From positions 310,001-374,000 of the forward strand of contig NZ_JABBYG020000001.1 of the NCBI RefSeq assembly GCF_012935325.2: a stretch of DNA of 64,000 nt. The letters are read 5' to 3'. Below are positions 53,955-63,364 of this stretch, one piece after another. A model generated the notes under the pieces. The model had not been told where the DNA came from and did not search any database. It saw only the letters and a list, made by a program, of their open reading frames with translations. The DNA comes from Paenibacillus sp. PL91 (GTDB taxonomy: Bacteria; Bacillota; Bacilli; Paenibacillales; Paenibacillaceae). The translations under genes and the position numbers were made by a program. Each line of letters starts with the position of its first letter. Positions within the stretch are counted from its first letter, which is position 1.

Positions 53955-54483
53955 TATGGTCACAAGCTTATCTGCGTGGATGATTCCTGCCATTATTGTA
54001 TTTATTCCGCTTTATGCAGCGCTAAGGCGCAAAGTGCCAGTGTACGAAACGTTTGTCGAAGGCGCCAAGGACGGCTTTGGAACAGCCATTAACATTATTC
54101 CGCACTTGGTAGGCATGATGGTCGCCATCAGCATGTTTCGCGCGTCAGGTGCATTAGAGTTAATGCTTTCAGCAGTAAGGCCTTTATTTGATTATGTTGG
54201 CATTCCAAGCGAAGTGCTGCCGCTCGGCATCCTTCGCCCGCTTACCGGCGCAGGCTCTCTTGCGTTCACGACGGATCTCATCCAGACGTTCGGTCCGGAT
54301 TCCATGATTGGCAGAATCGCCTCAACCATTCAAGGCAGCACAGACACCACCTTGTATGTGCTCACCGTTTATTTTGGAGCTATAGGCATTCGTCGAACGC
54401 GTTATGCTTTAAAAGTAGGATTATTTTCGGATTTGGTCGGTTTTTTTGCAGCGATTTTCATTTGCCTATACATATTCGGATAG
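53947..54483 (+). CDS. spmB: Spore maturation protein B
   Basis: The 178-residue membrane partner of SpmA has KVPVYETFVEGAKDGFGTA, IIPHLVGMMVAISMFRASGA, LRPLTGAGSL and QGSTDTTLYVLTVYFGAIGI. TTG 53947 has GGAGGTGAG (53934-53942) at proper distance and gives the same length as the B. subtilis protein; ATG 53956 would be too far. Confidence 0.92.
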   Translation: MYSMVTSLSAWMIPAIIVFIPLYAALRRKVPVYETFVEGAKDGFGTAINIIPHLVGMMVAISMFRASGALELMLSAVRPLFDYVGIPSEVLPLGILRPLTGAGSLAFTTDLIQTFGPDSMIGRIASTIQGSTDTTLYVLTVYFGAIGIRRTRYALKVGLFSDLVGFFAAIFICLYIFG

Positions 54484-54528
54484 TGAAGCTTGTACTTTGT
54501 TCTTCATATCGTTATGATGGAGGTTGAG

Positions 54529-55284
54529 GTGAAAGCATTGGAACGTTTACAGAAGATATTAGCCGCTGCGGGAGTCGCATCCCGTCGCAAATGTGAAGAA
54601 ATGATTTTGGCTGGCATGATTGAGGTTAATGGTGAGAAGGTTACGACGCTTGGCGTCAAAGCAGATCCTGCTGTCGATACGATTACGGTTAACGGCAAAC
54701 CGATCCGGAGCGAGAAGAAGCTCTATCTCATGCTTAACAAATCCAAAGGAGTCATCACAAGCGCCAAAGATCCGCAAGGACGCAAAGTGGTATCTGATTT
54801 CTTGCCAGGCATCAAAGAGAGAGTATATCCCGTCGGTCGATTGGATTACGATACGGAAGGACTTCTCATTCTAACAAATGACGGCGAATTCGCCAATTTG
54901 TTGACACATCCGAGCCATCACGTACCGAAAACCTATCGCGCTACTGTCAAAGGTGTTCCGCATGGAACGGCTTTAGAGCAGCTTCAGAAGGGGATTAAGC
55001 TGGAGGACGGCATGACCGCTCCTGCCGAGGTAGAGTATCATGATGTGGATACGGAAGGTAATGAAGCGACGATTACGATTACGATTTTTGAAGGCCGCAA
55101 CCGTCAGGTTCGCCGTATGTTTGAAGCGATTGGACATAAGGTGATTAGGCTGAAGCGCATTCGATTTGGCGAGGTTGGACTAGAGAATCTAGGAAGAGGC
55201 AAGTATCGCCATTTGACGCCGCAGGAAATCAAAGAACTGCTAGCAATAGCGCAAAACAAGACACATAAAGTTCATAAAAAGTAA
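54529..55284 (+). CDS. rluB: 23S rRNA pseudouridine synthase RluB
   Basis: RluB makes a pseudouridine in 23S rRNA. The 251-residue protein has an S4 domain (ERLQKILAAAGVASRRKCEEMI) and the RsuA-type catalytic domain with YPVGRLDYDTEGLLILTNDG (catalytic Asp) and FEGRNRQVRRMFEAIGH. GTG 54529 is 5 nt from GGAGG; TTG 54538 is an alternative. The gene closes the spmAB unit at a terminator. Confidence 0.93.
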   Translation: MKALERLQKILAAAGVASRRKCEEMILAGMIEVNGEKVTTLGVKADPAVDTITVNGKPIRSEKKLYLMLNKSKGVITSAKDPQGRKVVSDFLPGIKERVYPVGRLDYDTEGLLILTNDGEFANLLTHPSHHVPKTYRATVKGVPHGTALEQLQKGIKLEDGMTAPAEVEYHDVDTEGNEATITITIFEGRNRQVRRMFEAIGHKVIRLKRIRFGEVGLENLGRGKYRHLTPQEIKELLAIAQNKTHKVHKK

Positions 55285-55315
55285 TCGACGGCGGCAGTAA
55301 TTGCCGTCGACTTTT
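55285..55315 (+). terminator. Intrinsic terminator after rluB
   Basis: TCGACGGC (55285-55292) pairs perfectly with GCCGTCGA (55303-55310), followed by CTTTT. A TATAAT at 55319-55324 may be the -10 of the res operon, with no good -35. Confidence 0.75.
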
Positions 55316-55371
55316 CGTTATAATGGTAATATTCGTGGCTGTATAGAAAGAAGCTGGTGGTGAATTATTTT

Positions 55372-55902
55372 ATGGGAAAATCGCGCAAGACGGTACAAAT
55401 CGTCATATTGATTGCTGTCTTGATTATAGGCGGGTATGCGATAGGATCTACCTTATTTGCCGCGGACGAGAAAGGCCCTCTGAAGGAAGGCAGCAAGCCG
55501 CCGGCATTTGAGCTTGTTGATTTGGAAGGGAAAACGCAGCAATTATCCGATTATGAGGGTAAAGCTGTCGTCGTCAATTTTTGGGGCACGTTCTGTCCGC
55601 CTTGCGTGAAGGAAATGCCGGAATTTGAACGACAATATGCGAAATGGAAAGATCAAGGCCTCGTAATTTTGGCGATTAATTTAAGCGAGGATACGTTAAC
55701 CGTGAACAATTTTGTTCGCCGTTTTGATTTGAATTATCCCATATTGCGCGATGTGAACCGCAAAACAGAACGCAGCTATGGGCTAAAGTCATATCCTACT
55801 ACTTTTTTCATAAAACCGGACGGTTCGATTATGGAAATAAAAGTAGGCGGCATGACCGAGGTTGAAATTGACGAGCGGATTGAACGGCTTCTTCAGCTGT
55901 AG
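55372..55902 (+). CDS. resA: Thiol-disulfide oxidoreductase ResA
   Basis: ResA reduces apocytochrome c cysteines outside the membrane before haem attachment. The 176-residue protein has one N-terminal membrane anchor (about 7-27) and a thioredoxin fold with active-site WGTFCPPC, and SYPTTFFI carrying the cis-proline. ATG 55372 is 8 nt from GGTGGTGA; GTG 55357 lacks a site. First gene of resABCDE. Confidence 0.93.
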   Translation: MGKSRKTVQIVILIAVLIIGGYAIGSTLFAADEKGPLKEGSKPPAFELVDLEGKTQQLSDYEGKAVVVNFWGTFCPPCVKEMPEFERQYAKWKDQGLVILAINLSEDTLTVNNFVRRFDLNYPILRDVNRKTERSYGLKSYPTTFFIKPDGSIMEIKVGGMTEVEIDERIERLLQL

Positions 55903-55913
55903 GAGGTTTTACT

Positions 55914-57578
55914 GTGTTGGTGGTTGAAAACACAAAATGCGAGTGCGGACATCAAAACTCGGTCGGCACCGTGCTTTGCGAGAGCTGCGGCAAGCCGCTC
56001 GAAAACAATGATGTATCGGATCTGCCACTTGAAATGCGATATGACGGGGTAGCTCGCAGATCGCAAAAAAGCAATCCGAACTACATCGATAAGATTTGGA
56101 ATTTTTTCTCGTCCGTCAAAATTGCGATTTACTTGATCGTTATTACTTTTTTGACTGCGATGCTGGGAACGATATATCCCCAAGAAAACACGTTTGTAAA
56201 TAACTTTGATCCATCTGTTTATTATGAGGAAACTTACGGCTTGCCCGGCAAATTGTATTATTTGTTCGGCTTGTCCCACACCTACGAAACCTGGTGGTTT
56301 ATCGGACTGCTTGTGATGATAGGCACGTCGCTCGTTATTTGTAGTCTTGACCGGGTGCTGCCGCTTTACCGGGCACTGAGCAAGCAGCAAATCCGGAAGC
56401 ATTTGCAGTTCATCCATCGCCAAAAAACGGTGTACAAGCATACGATTGAAGGCGACTCTGAGGAGTGGGTAGAGAAATTCGGCACGCAGCTAAAACGCAA
56501 GGGCTACCGTATTCATCGCGACGGCTCAGCTCTACTTGCCGAGAAGAACCGTTTTAGCCGATGGGGACCTTACATCAATCATATCGGTCTTATCCTGTTT
56601 CTGCTGGCGATATTGGCAAGAAGCATACCGAGCTGGCAAATGGATAGCTACATTACAGTTCCCGATGGTGACACTGTACAAATTGCGGATACCAATTATT
56701 TTGTCAAAAATGAAAAGTTTACCGTTGAGTATTATAAGGACGAGGAACTGCCTGATAAGCTTAAAGGAACAGCTCGTGCCAAGCTCTTCGAAACGAAAGC
56801 GGTATTATATGAATGCGTAAGCAGCTGCAGCGACCAATCGAAAAAGCCGGAGCTCAAGGAAGTGATGCGGCACGATATTATCGTGAACGAGCCGCTGAAG
56901 TACAAAGGGCTAAAGCTGTACCAATTCGATTTTGATACGACACCTCGTTTGAACGCGGTCCATCCCGTTCTCGTAAATAAACAAACAGGTGAAAAATATG
57001 GTCCGTTCGATCTTCCGATGAAGGACTCGGCGCTTCAGCACAAGCTTGGACCATATACGCTGGACTTATATGCCAATTACATGGAGTTCGCAATTGGCGA
57101 CAATGGAGAGCCGACTACCTTATCTCGTGATCCGATTGCACCAGCATTCGTATTTACAGTTAAAGGGCCGGGACTCGCGGCAGACGGCGAGCCGTATATG
57201 TATTTCCCAATGCAGAAGGATAAGGTAAAATTTTCGCAGGATGCCATCAATCATGCCATTGCGGATAAAATTGAAATCCGGGTCGACGGGATGGAAAACG
57301 TAGACTTTTCCGAAGCATCCACTTACTTAAATGTCCGTATGGATAAGGCGCTGCCTTATGTATGGGTTGGAGCAGCCTTCTCTATGGTCGGCCTCTTAAT
57401 GGGATCGTATTGGCAGCACCGCCGCATATGGCTGCGTGTTGATGACAATGAGCTTTCATTAGGCGCACATACAAATAAGAACTGGTACGGTATGCGTTCA
57501 GATGTTGCGGGAGCGCTTCAAAAAATAGGGATAACCGTAGATCCGAAGTCGCTTGATAACGGAGGGAACAACGCGTGA
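55914..57578 (+). CDS. resB: Cytochrome c biogenesis protein ResB, with N-terminal zinc ribbon
   Basis: ResB with ResC exports and attaches haem to cytochromes c. The 554-residue protein begins with a Cys motif (C9, C11, C22, C25: TKCECGHQ and CESCGKPL) that looks like a zinc ribbon, then has three helices (about 62-85, 120-142, 220-240), a large extracytoplasmic domain and a final helix (about 485-505). Start GTG 55914 with AGGAGG 7 nt upstream. It overlaps resC by 4 bp. Confidence 0.92.
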   Translation: MLVVENTKCECGHQNSVGTVLCESCGKPLENNDVSDLPLEMRYDGVARRSQKSNPNYIDKIWNFFSSVKIAIYLIVITFLTAMLGTIYPQENTFVNNFDPSVYYEETYGLPGKLYYLFGLSHTYETWWFIGLLVMIGTSLVICSLDRVLPLYRALSKQQIRKHLQFIHRQKTVYKHTIEGDSEEWVEKFGTQLKRKGYRIHRDGSALLAEKNRFSRWGPYINHIGLILFLLAILARSIPSWQMDSYITVPDGDTVQIADTNYFVKNEKFTVEYYKDEELPDKLKGTARAKLFETKAVLYECVSSCSDQSKKPELKEVMRHDIIVNEPLKYKGLKLYQFDFDTTPRLNAVHPVLVNKQTGEKYGPFDLPMKDSALQHKLGPYTLDLYANYMEFAIGDNGEPTTLSRDPIAPAFVFTVKGPGLAADGEPYMYFPMQKDKVKFSQDAINHAIADKIEIRVDGMENVDFSEASTYLNVRMDKALPYVWVGAAFSMVGLLMGSYWQHRRIWLRVDDNELSLGAHTNKNWYGMRSDVAGALQKIGITVDPKSLDNGGNNA

Positions 57579-58834
57579 GTTTAGTTGATTTTAGCAGCGA
57601 CGCTTTTATCGTCGCATTTTTTCTTTACTGTTTTGCATTTATGTTCTATGTGATTGCGATTGCGGGCAAGAAATGGAGCAATCGCGACCCCAAGCAGCAT
57701 GAGAAACGATGGGGTCGAATCGCGTTTATCACATCCAGCCTAGGATTAGCGGCGCATATGACCTTCTTCTTCACCCGCTGGGCAGGAAGCGGACAAATTC
57801 CAACAAGCAATATGTATGAATTTATGACGTTCCTCGGCATGGCGATTATGATTGCGTTCACTATCGTTTACAGCATCTATAGAAAACCATTGCTCGGCAT
57901 GTTCTCATTGCCGTTGACTGTTATTATCGTTGCATATGCCTCTGTATTCCCACAAGAGGTGCAGCCGTTAATACCGGCTCTCAACAACTATTGGCTTAAG
58001 GTGCATGTCACGACAGCAGCTCTAGGTGAAGCCTTCTTTGCAGTAGGATTTGCTGCAGGACTTATGTACCTTTTGCGCGTAGTCGATTTTAAAGGGAAAA
58101 CGAAGGAAGCGAAGAGATCGCAGTTTTGGGTCGAATTTTCGTTATACTCCATTATCCTTATCGTAGGTTTTATCGTAGCCGTGTTTGCGTTCCGCGGAAT
58201 GGGCTACGAAGCGCAATTCGTTCAAGAGAAATCGAACATTGACGCGAAGGGCGTTGAATCAACGACGACGGAGACCGTTGTTTATACGCTGCCGGCAATC
58301 GTTAAGCCATATAACAGCGAAATCGTGAAATTTGATTCGTTCCTTGGCATGAAGGAGCCGATTTTCGAAGCTCCATATTGGATGACAGGCGCAAATTCCG
58401 GCCGAAAGCTTAATACAGTCGTGTGGTCCATCATTGCTGGGACCTTGCTTTATGGTTTGCTGCGTCTCGTATTCCGCAAGCCGCTGGGTGCAGTTATTCA
58501 CCCCGTTATGGAAGGCATTGATCCGGAGGATTTGGATGAAATCAGCTACCGTTCGATTGCCATTGGCTTCCCGATCTTTACGCTAGGTGCCTTAATTTTC
58601 GCGATGATCTGGGCTAATATTGCATGGGGCCGCTTCTGGGGCTGGGATCCGAAGGAAGTATGGGCGCTTATTACTTGGCTATATTACAGCGCATATTTGC
58701 ATTTCCGCTTATCGCGCGGCTGGCAGGGCCATCGGTCCGCTTGGCTTGCGGTAATCGGTTTTGTCGTTGTATTGTTTACGCTTGTCGGGGTCAACCTCGT
58801 GATAGCAGGGTTACATTCATATTCTGGTGTTTAG
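57575..58834 (+). CDS. resC: Cytochrome c biogenesis protein ResC (CcsA)
   Basis: ResC is the haem-handling partner of ResB. The 419-residue membrane protein has about eight helices and the tryptophan-rich haem motif WGRFWGWDPKEVWALITWL, with conserved His residues at HMTFFF and HSYSG. GTG start overlaps the resB stop (GTGA), so translation is coupled. Confidence 0.95.
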   Translation: MSLVDFSSDAFIVAFFLYCFAFMFYVIAIAGKKWSNRDPKQHEKRWGRIAFITSSLGLAAHMTFFFTRWAGSGQIPTSNMYEFMTFLGMAIMIAFTIVYSIYRKPLLGMFSLPLTVIIVAYASVFPQEVQPLIPALNNYWLKVHVTTAALGEAFFAVGFAAGLMYLLRVVDFKGKTKEAKRSQFWVEFSLYSIILIVGFIVAVFAFRGMGYEAQFVQEKSNIDAKGVESTTTETVVYTLPAIVKPYNSEIVKFDSFLGMKEPIFEAPYWMTGANSGRKLNTVVWSIIAGTLLYGLLRLVFRKPLGAVIHPVMEGIDPEDLDEISYRSIAIGFPIFTLGALIFAMIWANIAWGRFWGWDPKEVWALITWLYYSAYLHFRLSRGWQGHRSAWLAVIGFVVVLFTLVGVNLVIAGLHSYSGV

Positions 58835-58861
58835 GATATAGATTGAGAGGAGAATTGCCCT

Positions 58862-59578
58862 ATGTCTGATTATTCAAGCCGTATTTTGGTCGTAGACGAT
58901 GAAGAACGTATTCGTCGTTTGCTCAAAATGTATTTAGAGAAGGAAGGCTACACGATCGACGAGGCAGAAGACGGAGAAACCGCGCTAAGGCTTGCCTCAA
59001 ATACCGATTATGCGCTCATTTTGCTGGATGTGATGCTTCCGGGAATCGATGGGGTAGAGGTGTGCTCGCGTCTGCGCCAAGTGAAGGCAACTCCTGTCAT
59101 TATGCTAACCGCAAAAGGCGAAGAGATGAACCGGGTGCAGGGCTTTGAGGTTGGAGCGGATGATTATGTCGTGAAGCCGTTTAGCCCCCGCGAGGTCATC
59201 TACCGCGTGAAAGCGATATTGAGACGCTCTTCGGCTACAGCGTTCCTTACTAAAGAAATTAATTCGAGCAACAACATTGTATTTCCGCATCTTGTCATCG
59301 AGCATGATGCTCACCGCGTAACAGCAGGCGGCCAGGAAGTGAGCTTAACGCCAAAGGAATATGAGCTGCTACATTACTTGGCAGTATCGCCGGATAAGGT
59401 TTTCTCGCGCGAGGAGCTGCTCAAGGATGTTTGGAACTATGAGTTTTTTGGCGACTTGCGAACAGTCGACACGCATGTGAAGCGGCTTCGCGAGAAGCTG
59501 AACAAAGTATCGCCCGATGCAGCATCGATGATAACGACGGTATGGGGTGTCGGCTACAAGCTTGAGGTGCCTAAGTAA
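58862..59578 (+). CDS. resD: Response regulator ResD
   Basis: ResD is an OmpR-type regulator of respiration and anaerobic metabolism genes. The 238-residue protein has a receiver domain (VDDEER, phospho-acceptor Asp56 in LLDVMLPG, Lys in VKPFSPREV) and a winged-helix domain (VSLTPKEYELLHYLA, RTVDTHVKRLREKL, GVGYKLE). AGAGGAG precedes the ATG. resE begins at the base after its stop. Confidence 0.96.
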   Translation: MSDYSSRILVVDDEERIRRLLKMYLEKEGYTIDEAEDGETALRLASNTDYALILLDVMLPGIDGVEVCSRLRQVKATPVIMLTAKGEEMNRVQGFEVGADDYVVKPFSPREVIYRVKAILRRSSATAFLTKEINSSNNIVFPHLVIEHDAHRVTAGGQEVSLTPKEYELLHYLAVSPDKVFSREELLKDVWNYEFFGDLRTVDTHVKRLREKLNKVSPDAASMITTVWGVGYKLEVPK

Positions 59579-61054
59579 ATGAAGTTGTGGCATCGCTTAA
59601 TCGGAAAGCTGTGGCACAGTGTGGTTGGGAAGCTCTGGGCGACAATTATGCTGCTCGTTGCAGTCGTATTGCTTATAGTAGGTGTTTTTCTTCTCCAGTA
59701 TGTCGATATTTGGTTTGATGATAATTCACATGATAGCTCTCATCAAGTAAAAGTGTTATTCGTTCTTACAGCGATCGTTGGTTTTCTATTATCGACATTT
59801 TTTGCTTTCTTCTTATCCAAAAAGATCCAGCAGCCGCTCTTGCAGCTCAAGGACGCTGCTGTTTCGATCTCACAAGGAAATTATTCGACCAGAGTGAACA
59901 TTCGCTCCAGCGATGAGATCGGAGAGCTTGCGAATACGTTTAACCACATGACTGAGCAGCTTGATAAGCTTATTCACGACCTGAATCATGAGAAAAACCA
60001 TCTTGCCAGCATTTTACGGAGTATGGGAGATTCGGTTATTACATTCGATGCGGATGGAAAGGTTATTCTTACGAATCCAAGCGGGCATTTGCTGAACAAT
60101 CAATGGTCAGGTGTAGAGCTTGCTTGGCAAGAGGATTTGTATGACAGCAATTCCTCCAATTCGGAAGTTCCGATGCCGCTGCGCGATTTGTTTCAGTGCG
60201 TTATGGAAGAGGGGCGCGATGCGACGGATAAAATCCATGTGCTAAGCAATGTATGGTCCGTTGTTATGGCTCCATTGCAATCCAAAGGTGTCGTTCGGGG
60301 AGCCGTTGCTGTTATTCGGAACGTAACGGAGGAGCATAAGCTGGAGAAGCTTAGACGTGATTTTGTTGCGAACATCTCACATGAGATTAGGACGCCTCTG
60401 TCCATGCTGCAAGGGTACAGTGAAGCGCTTCTTGACGACATTGTTGTATCCGAGGAAGACCGCAAGGAGCTCGTTCAAGTCATTTATGATGAATCGCTTC
60501 GAATGGGCAGGCTTGTCAATGATTTTCTGGATATCGCTCGGATGGAAGCCGGCCATGTGGACATGAATTTTCAAGAGGTGGATTTGAAGCATGTTTTAAA
60601 GCGGGTGCATCGGAAGTTCCAAGTGTATGCGAAGGAGCGCGACGTTAAGCTGGTGGCAAATCTGCCGCGCGAGCCTCTTATCGTCAAGGAAGCTGATGAG
60701 GACCGGCTTGAGCAGGTTCTGACTAACTTACTCGATAATGCCTTGCGCCATACGCCCTCTGGAAAGTCCATTACACTTGCTGGCCAGCTTGAAAATGTAA
60801 ATGGCAGCCTGTATGTTCAGCTGAGTGTTAGAGACGAAGGACAGGGCATACCTAGCGAAGATGTACCTTATATATTTGAACGCTTCTACAAGGCAGATAA
60901 AGCGCGCAAAAGGGGAGCTTCAAGCGGCACTGGACTAGGACTTGCAATCGTCAAAAACTTAATAGATCTCCATCACGGACGTATCGTTGTCGAAAGCAGT
61001 GCTGGTTCGGGAACATCGTTTATGCTTCTGCTTCCTGTCGAAGCACATCAATAG
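59579..61054 (+). CDS. resE: Sensor histidine kinase ResE, compact form
   Basis: ResE phosphorylates ResD. The 491-residue protein has two membrane helices (about 21-41 and 59-80) with only some 17 residues between them, then HAMP (81-135), a PAS-like domain (about 140-250), HisKA with His268 in ISHEIRTPLSML, and an ATPase domain (NLLDNALRHTPS, VRDEGQGIP, GTGLGLAIVKNL). B. subtilis ResE is about 100 residues longer because of a larger extracytoplasmic domain. GAGGTG lies 11 nt before the ATG. Confidence 0.94.
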   Translation: MKLWHRLIGKLWHSVVGKLWATIMLLVAVVLLIVGVFLLQYVDIWFDDNSHDSSHQVKVLFVLTAIVGFLLSTFFAFFLSKKIQQPLLQLKDAAVSISQGNYSTRVNIRSSDEIGELANTFNHMTEQLDKLIHDLNHEKNHLASILRSMGDSVITFDADGKVILTNPSGHLLNNQWSGVELAWQEDLYDSNSSNSEVPMPLRDLFQCVMEEGRDATDKIHVLSNVWSVVMAPLQSKGVVRGAVAVIRNVTEEHKLEKLRRDFVANISHEIRTPLSMLQGYSEALLDDIVVSEEDRKELVQVIYDESLRMGRLVNDFLDIARMEAGHVDMNFQEVDLKHVLKRVHRKFQVYAKERDVKLVANLPREPLIVKEADEDRLEQVLTNLLDNALRHTPSGKSITLAGQLENVNGSLYVQLSVRDEGQGIPSEDVPYIFERFYKADKARKRGASSGTGLGLAIVKNLIDLHHGRIVVESSAGSGTSFMLLLPVEAHQ

Positions 61055-61062
61055 TTGTCATG

Positions 61063-61087
61063 GCGTTCCTTCGGGAACGCTTTTTTT
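61063..61087 (+). terminator. Terminator of the res operon
   Basis: GCGTTCC (61063-61069), loop TTCG, GGAACGC (61074-61080), then seven T residues. Confidence 0.93.
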
Positions 61088-61124
61088 GTAGAATACAGCA
61101 GATAATTCTTGTTGCTCGTGAAAC

Positions 61125-61158
61125 AAAAAGAGCCAATCGGTTACCCCGATTGGCTCTT
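61125..61158 (-). terminator. Terminator of serA
   Basis: GAGCCAATCGG (61130-61140) and CCGATTGGCTC (61146-61156) pair perfectly; on the minus strand a TTTTTG run follows. Confidence 0.9.
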
Positions 61159-61183
61159 TGTCGCATTTCGTTACCTGTAATAA

Positions 61184-62776
61184 TTAAAACAGGGTAATTT
61201 CTTTAGCTGTGTTCAGCTCAGGCATGCTTGTAAGCTGCTCAAGCACATTTTTAGGCGTAGCTTTGTCGACTCTCAGCACCATAATGGCAGATCCGCCAAC
61301 AAGCTGACGACCTACTTGCATCGTAGCGATGTTAACGTCATTATTGCCAAGCAGTGTTCCTACGCGTCCGATAATACCCGGTTTATCGTTATGCGAGATA
61401 AGAATAAGGTTTCCTTCTGGCGTAACGTCGACAGGGAACTTGTCGATCTGAACGATGCGAGGACCGTAGCCCGTCAGCAATGTACCCGATACAACGCGTT
61501 CTTCTTTCTTCGTGCGTAGAGATACCGTTACTAGGTTAGTGAAGTCTTTTGACGCGTGCGACTTTTGAATGACGATATTAACGTCGCGCACCTTCGCAAG
61601 ATGCAGCGAGTTGACGACATTGACATTCTCGGAGCCTAGGTGATGAGCCAGCACTCCGCGAACGATATGGCGCGTAAGCGGCTGTGTATCAACCTCTGCA
61701 AGCTCACCTGAATACCCAACAACGATTTCAGTTACTGCGCCCTCAGTCGATTGAGCAATGAAGCTGCCAAGCTTCTCGCCAAGCGTAAAGTATGGCTGAA
61801 GAATGCTTTGCAGATTTGCCGGAATCGGAGGCATGTTCACCGCATTGATAAACGGCTCGTTGCGAAGGATGTGCAGCACCTGCTCCGATACGTCAATCGC
61901 GACGTTCTCTTGCGCTTCTACTGTAGACGCGCCAAGATGTGGTGTAACGATTATTTTCGGATGTGTAAGGAAAGGGTGATCCTCAGCAGGAGGCTCTACT
62001 TCAAATACGTCAAAAGCGGCGCCAGCAACAATTCCAGCATCAACAGCGTCAACCAAGGCGATTTCATCAATGATGCCGCCGCGCGCGCAGTTTACGATAC
62101 GCATGCCTGGCTTCATAACTTCAAATTGCGCTTTGCCGATCATGTGACGAGTTTCAGGCGTTAACGGTGTATGCACCGTCATGAAATCAGCGTTGCGAAC
62201 GATCTCGTCCACGCTAGCCAGCTTCACGCCAATTTTTTCCGCTCTTTCTTCCGTCATAAACGGGTCGTAGCCCATAATATCCATACCGAAAGCTTTTGCG
62301 CGTTTTGCAACTTCGCTGCCGATACGGCCCATGCCGAGTACGCCAAGCGTTTTGCCGCGAAGCTCTACGCCCAGGAACGATTTGCGATCCCAAGTCCCGT
62401 TAACGGTTTTCATGTAAGCTTGCGGGATGTGACGGGCAACCGCCATCATCATGGCAAAAGTATGCTCGCAAGTTGTAATGGTATTTCCGTCTGGCGCATT
62501 GATTACGATAATACCGCGCTGTGTTGCGGCTTCAAGGTCGATGTTATCGACGCCGACGCCTGCACGTCCAACAACTTTGAGCTGTTTGCCAGCTTCCATA
62601 ATTTTTGGTGTTACGCGCGTTTGGCTGCGAACAAGCAACGCATCGTATTCGCCGATTATGGCGATCAATTCGTCTTCGCTCAGTCCAGGTTTTTTGTCGA
62701 CTGCGACATCTGACGCATCAACAAGCTGCTGAATGCCCAAATCGCTGATTGGATCGGAAACTAACACTTTAAACAT
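61184..62776 (-). CDS. serA: D-3-phosphoglycerate dehydrogenase
   Basis: SerA oxidises 3-phosphoglycerate in the first step of serine synthesis. The 530-residue protein has the substrate domain, NAD-binding [21 protein letters not shown], the catalytic Arg and Glu regions ([10 protein letters not shown]), the His in TPHLGAST, an ASB domain and a C-terminal ACT domain ([21 protein letters not shown]) for serine sensing. AGGAGG is 10 nt from the ATG. A hairpin with T run lies in the leader. Confidence 0.96.
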   Translation of the reverse strand: MFKVLVSDPISDLGIQQLVDASDVAVDKKPGLSEDELIAIIGEYDALLVRSQTRVTPKIMEAGKQLKVVGRAGVGVDNIDLEAATQRGIIVINAPDGNTITTCEHTFAMMMAVARHIPQAYMKTVNGTWDRKSFLGVELRGKTLGVLGMGRIGSEVAKRAKAFGMDIMGYDPFMTEERAEKIGVKLASVDEIVRNADFMTVHTPLTPETRHMIGKAQFEVMKPGMRIVNCARGGIIDEIALVDAVDAGIVAGAAFDVFEVEPPAEDHPFLTHPKIIVTPHLGASTVEAQENVAIDVSEQVLHILRNEPFINAVNMPPIPANLQSILQPYFTLGEKLGSFIAQSTEGAVTEIVVGYSGELAEVDTQPLTRHIVRGVLAHHLGSENVNVVNSLHLAKVRDVNIVIQKSHASKDFTNLVTVSLRTKKEERVVSGTLLTGYGPRIVQIDKFPVDVTPEGNLILISHNDKPGIIGRVGTLLGNNDVNIATMQVGRQLVGGSAIMVLRVDKATPKNVLEQLTSMPELNTAKEITLF

Positions 62777-62833
62777 GTGAAGTATGCCTCCTAAATTGGG
62801 GCGAAGCTGTAACGCCTCGCTTAATATGAACAG

Positions 62834-62877
62834 AAAAACCCTCTTCCCGGCACCGATATGCAGCAGCGGGACGAGAG
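62834..62877 (-). terminator. Terminator-like attenuator in the serA leader
   Basis: On the minus strand CTCTCGTCCCG (62877-62867) pairs with CGGGAAGAG (62849-62841), followed by GGTTTTT. It lies between the serA promoter and start codon and has no gene of its own to end. Confidence 0.6.
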
Positions 62878-62903
62878 TTTGATCATCGATCTTAGACTTT
62901 ACT

Positions 62904-62933
62904 ATTTTAATGCAAGGCAGTGGACAAAAGCAA
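62904..62933 (-). promoter_or_regulatory. Putative promoter of serA
   Basis: Minus strand: TTGCTT (62933-62928), 18 bp, TAAAAT (62909-62904). Leader to the ATG would be about 120 nt. Confidence 0.5.
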
Positions 62934-62942
62934 TCCTCAAAC

Positions 62943-62971
62943 TTGCTGAATTGTGAAAATTTCGTTATGAT
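62943..62971 (+). promoter_or_regulatory. Putative promoter of the rhodanese gene
   Basis: TTGCTG (62943-62948), 17 bp, TATGAT (62966-62971), 45 bp before the start codon, divergent from the serA promoter. Confidence 0.55.
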
Positions 62972-63016
62972 TCAAGCATCATTAGCTACATATTACGACA
63001 AAGGGGACCATCATTC

Positions 63017-63343
63017 ATGAATAATTGGCAAGATATGACTCCTCAACAGCTGCTTGAATTGCTGGAGAATGGACAGATTGATAGGAAACAAATCATAGAT
63101 GTGAGAGAAGCGTTTGAATGGGATTTTTATCATTTAGAGCCTTCGGTGTTGATCCCAATGAATTCGATCCCTACACGTATGGGTGAAATTGATGATTCTA
63201 AGCCTATATACATCATTTGCGCGCATGGCGTACGAAGTGCTGCGGTTTGCAACTACTTAGAAGAACAAGGCTACAGCGGCCTCCACAACGTTACCGGTGG
63301 GATGGCTGCTATAGCCTCGTTAAATGGATTTCAATACGATTAG
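63017..63343 (+). CDS. Single-domain rhodanese-like protein
   Basis: The 108-residue protein is one rhodanese domain: IIDVREAFEWDFYHLEPSVLIPMNSIP, the catalytic Cys68 in IICAHGVRSA and YSGLHNVTGGMAAI. Such proteins move sulfane sulfur between thiols; the partner is unknown. AAAGGGGA precedes the ATG. Confidence 0.9.
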   Translation: MNNWQDMTPQQLLELLENGQIDRKQIIDVREAFEWDFYHLEPSVLIPMNSIPTRMGEIDDSKPIYIICAHGVRSAAVCNYLEEQGYSGLHNVTGGMAAIASLNGFQYD

Positions 63344-63364
63344 TTGTTGCATCGGTTATGTTGG

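Noticed and set aside
62776..62897. T-box riboswitch for serA
   Set aside because: The conserved T-box sequence and a specifier stem are missing and the leader is only about 120 nt.
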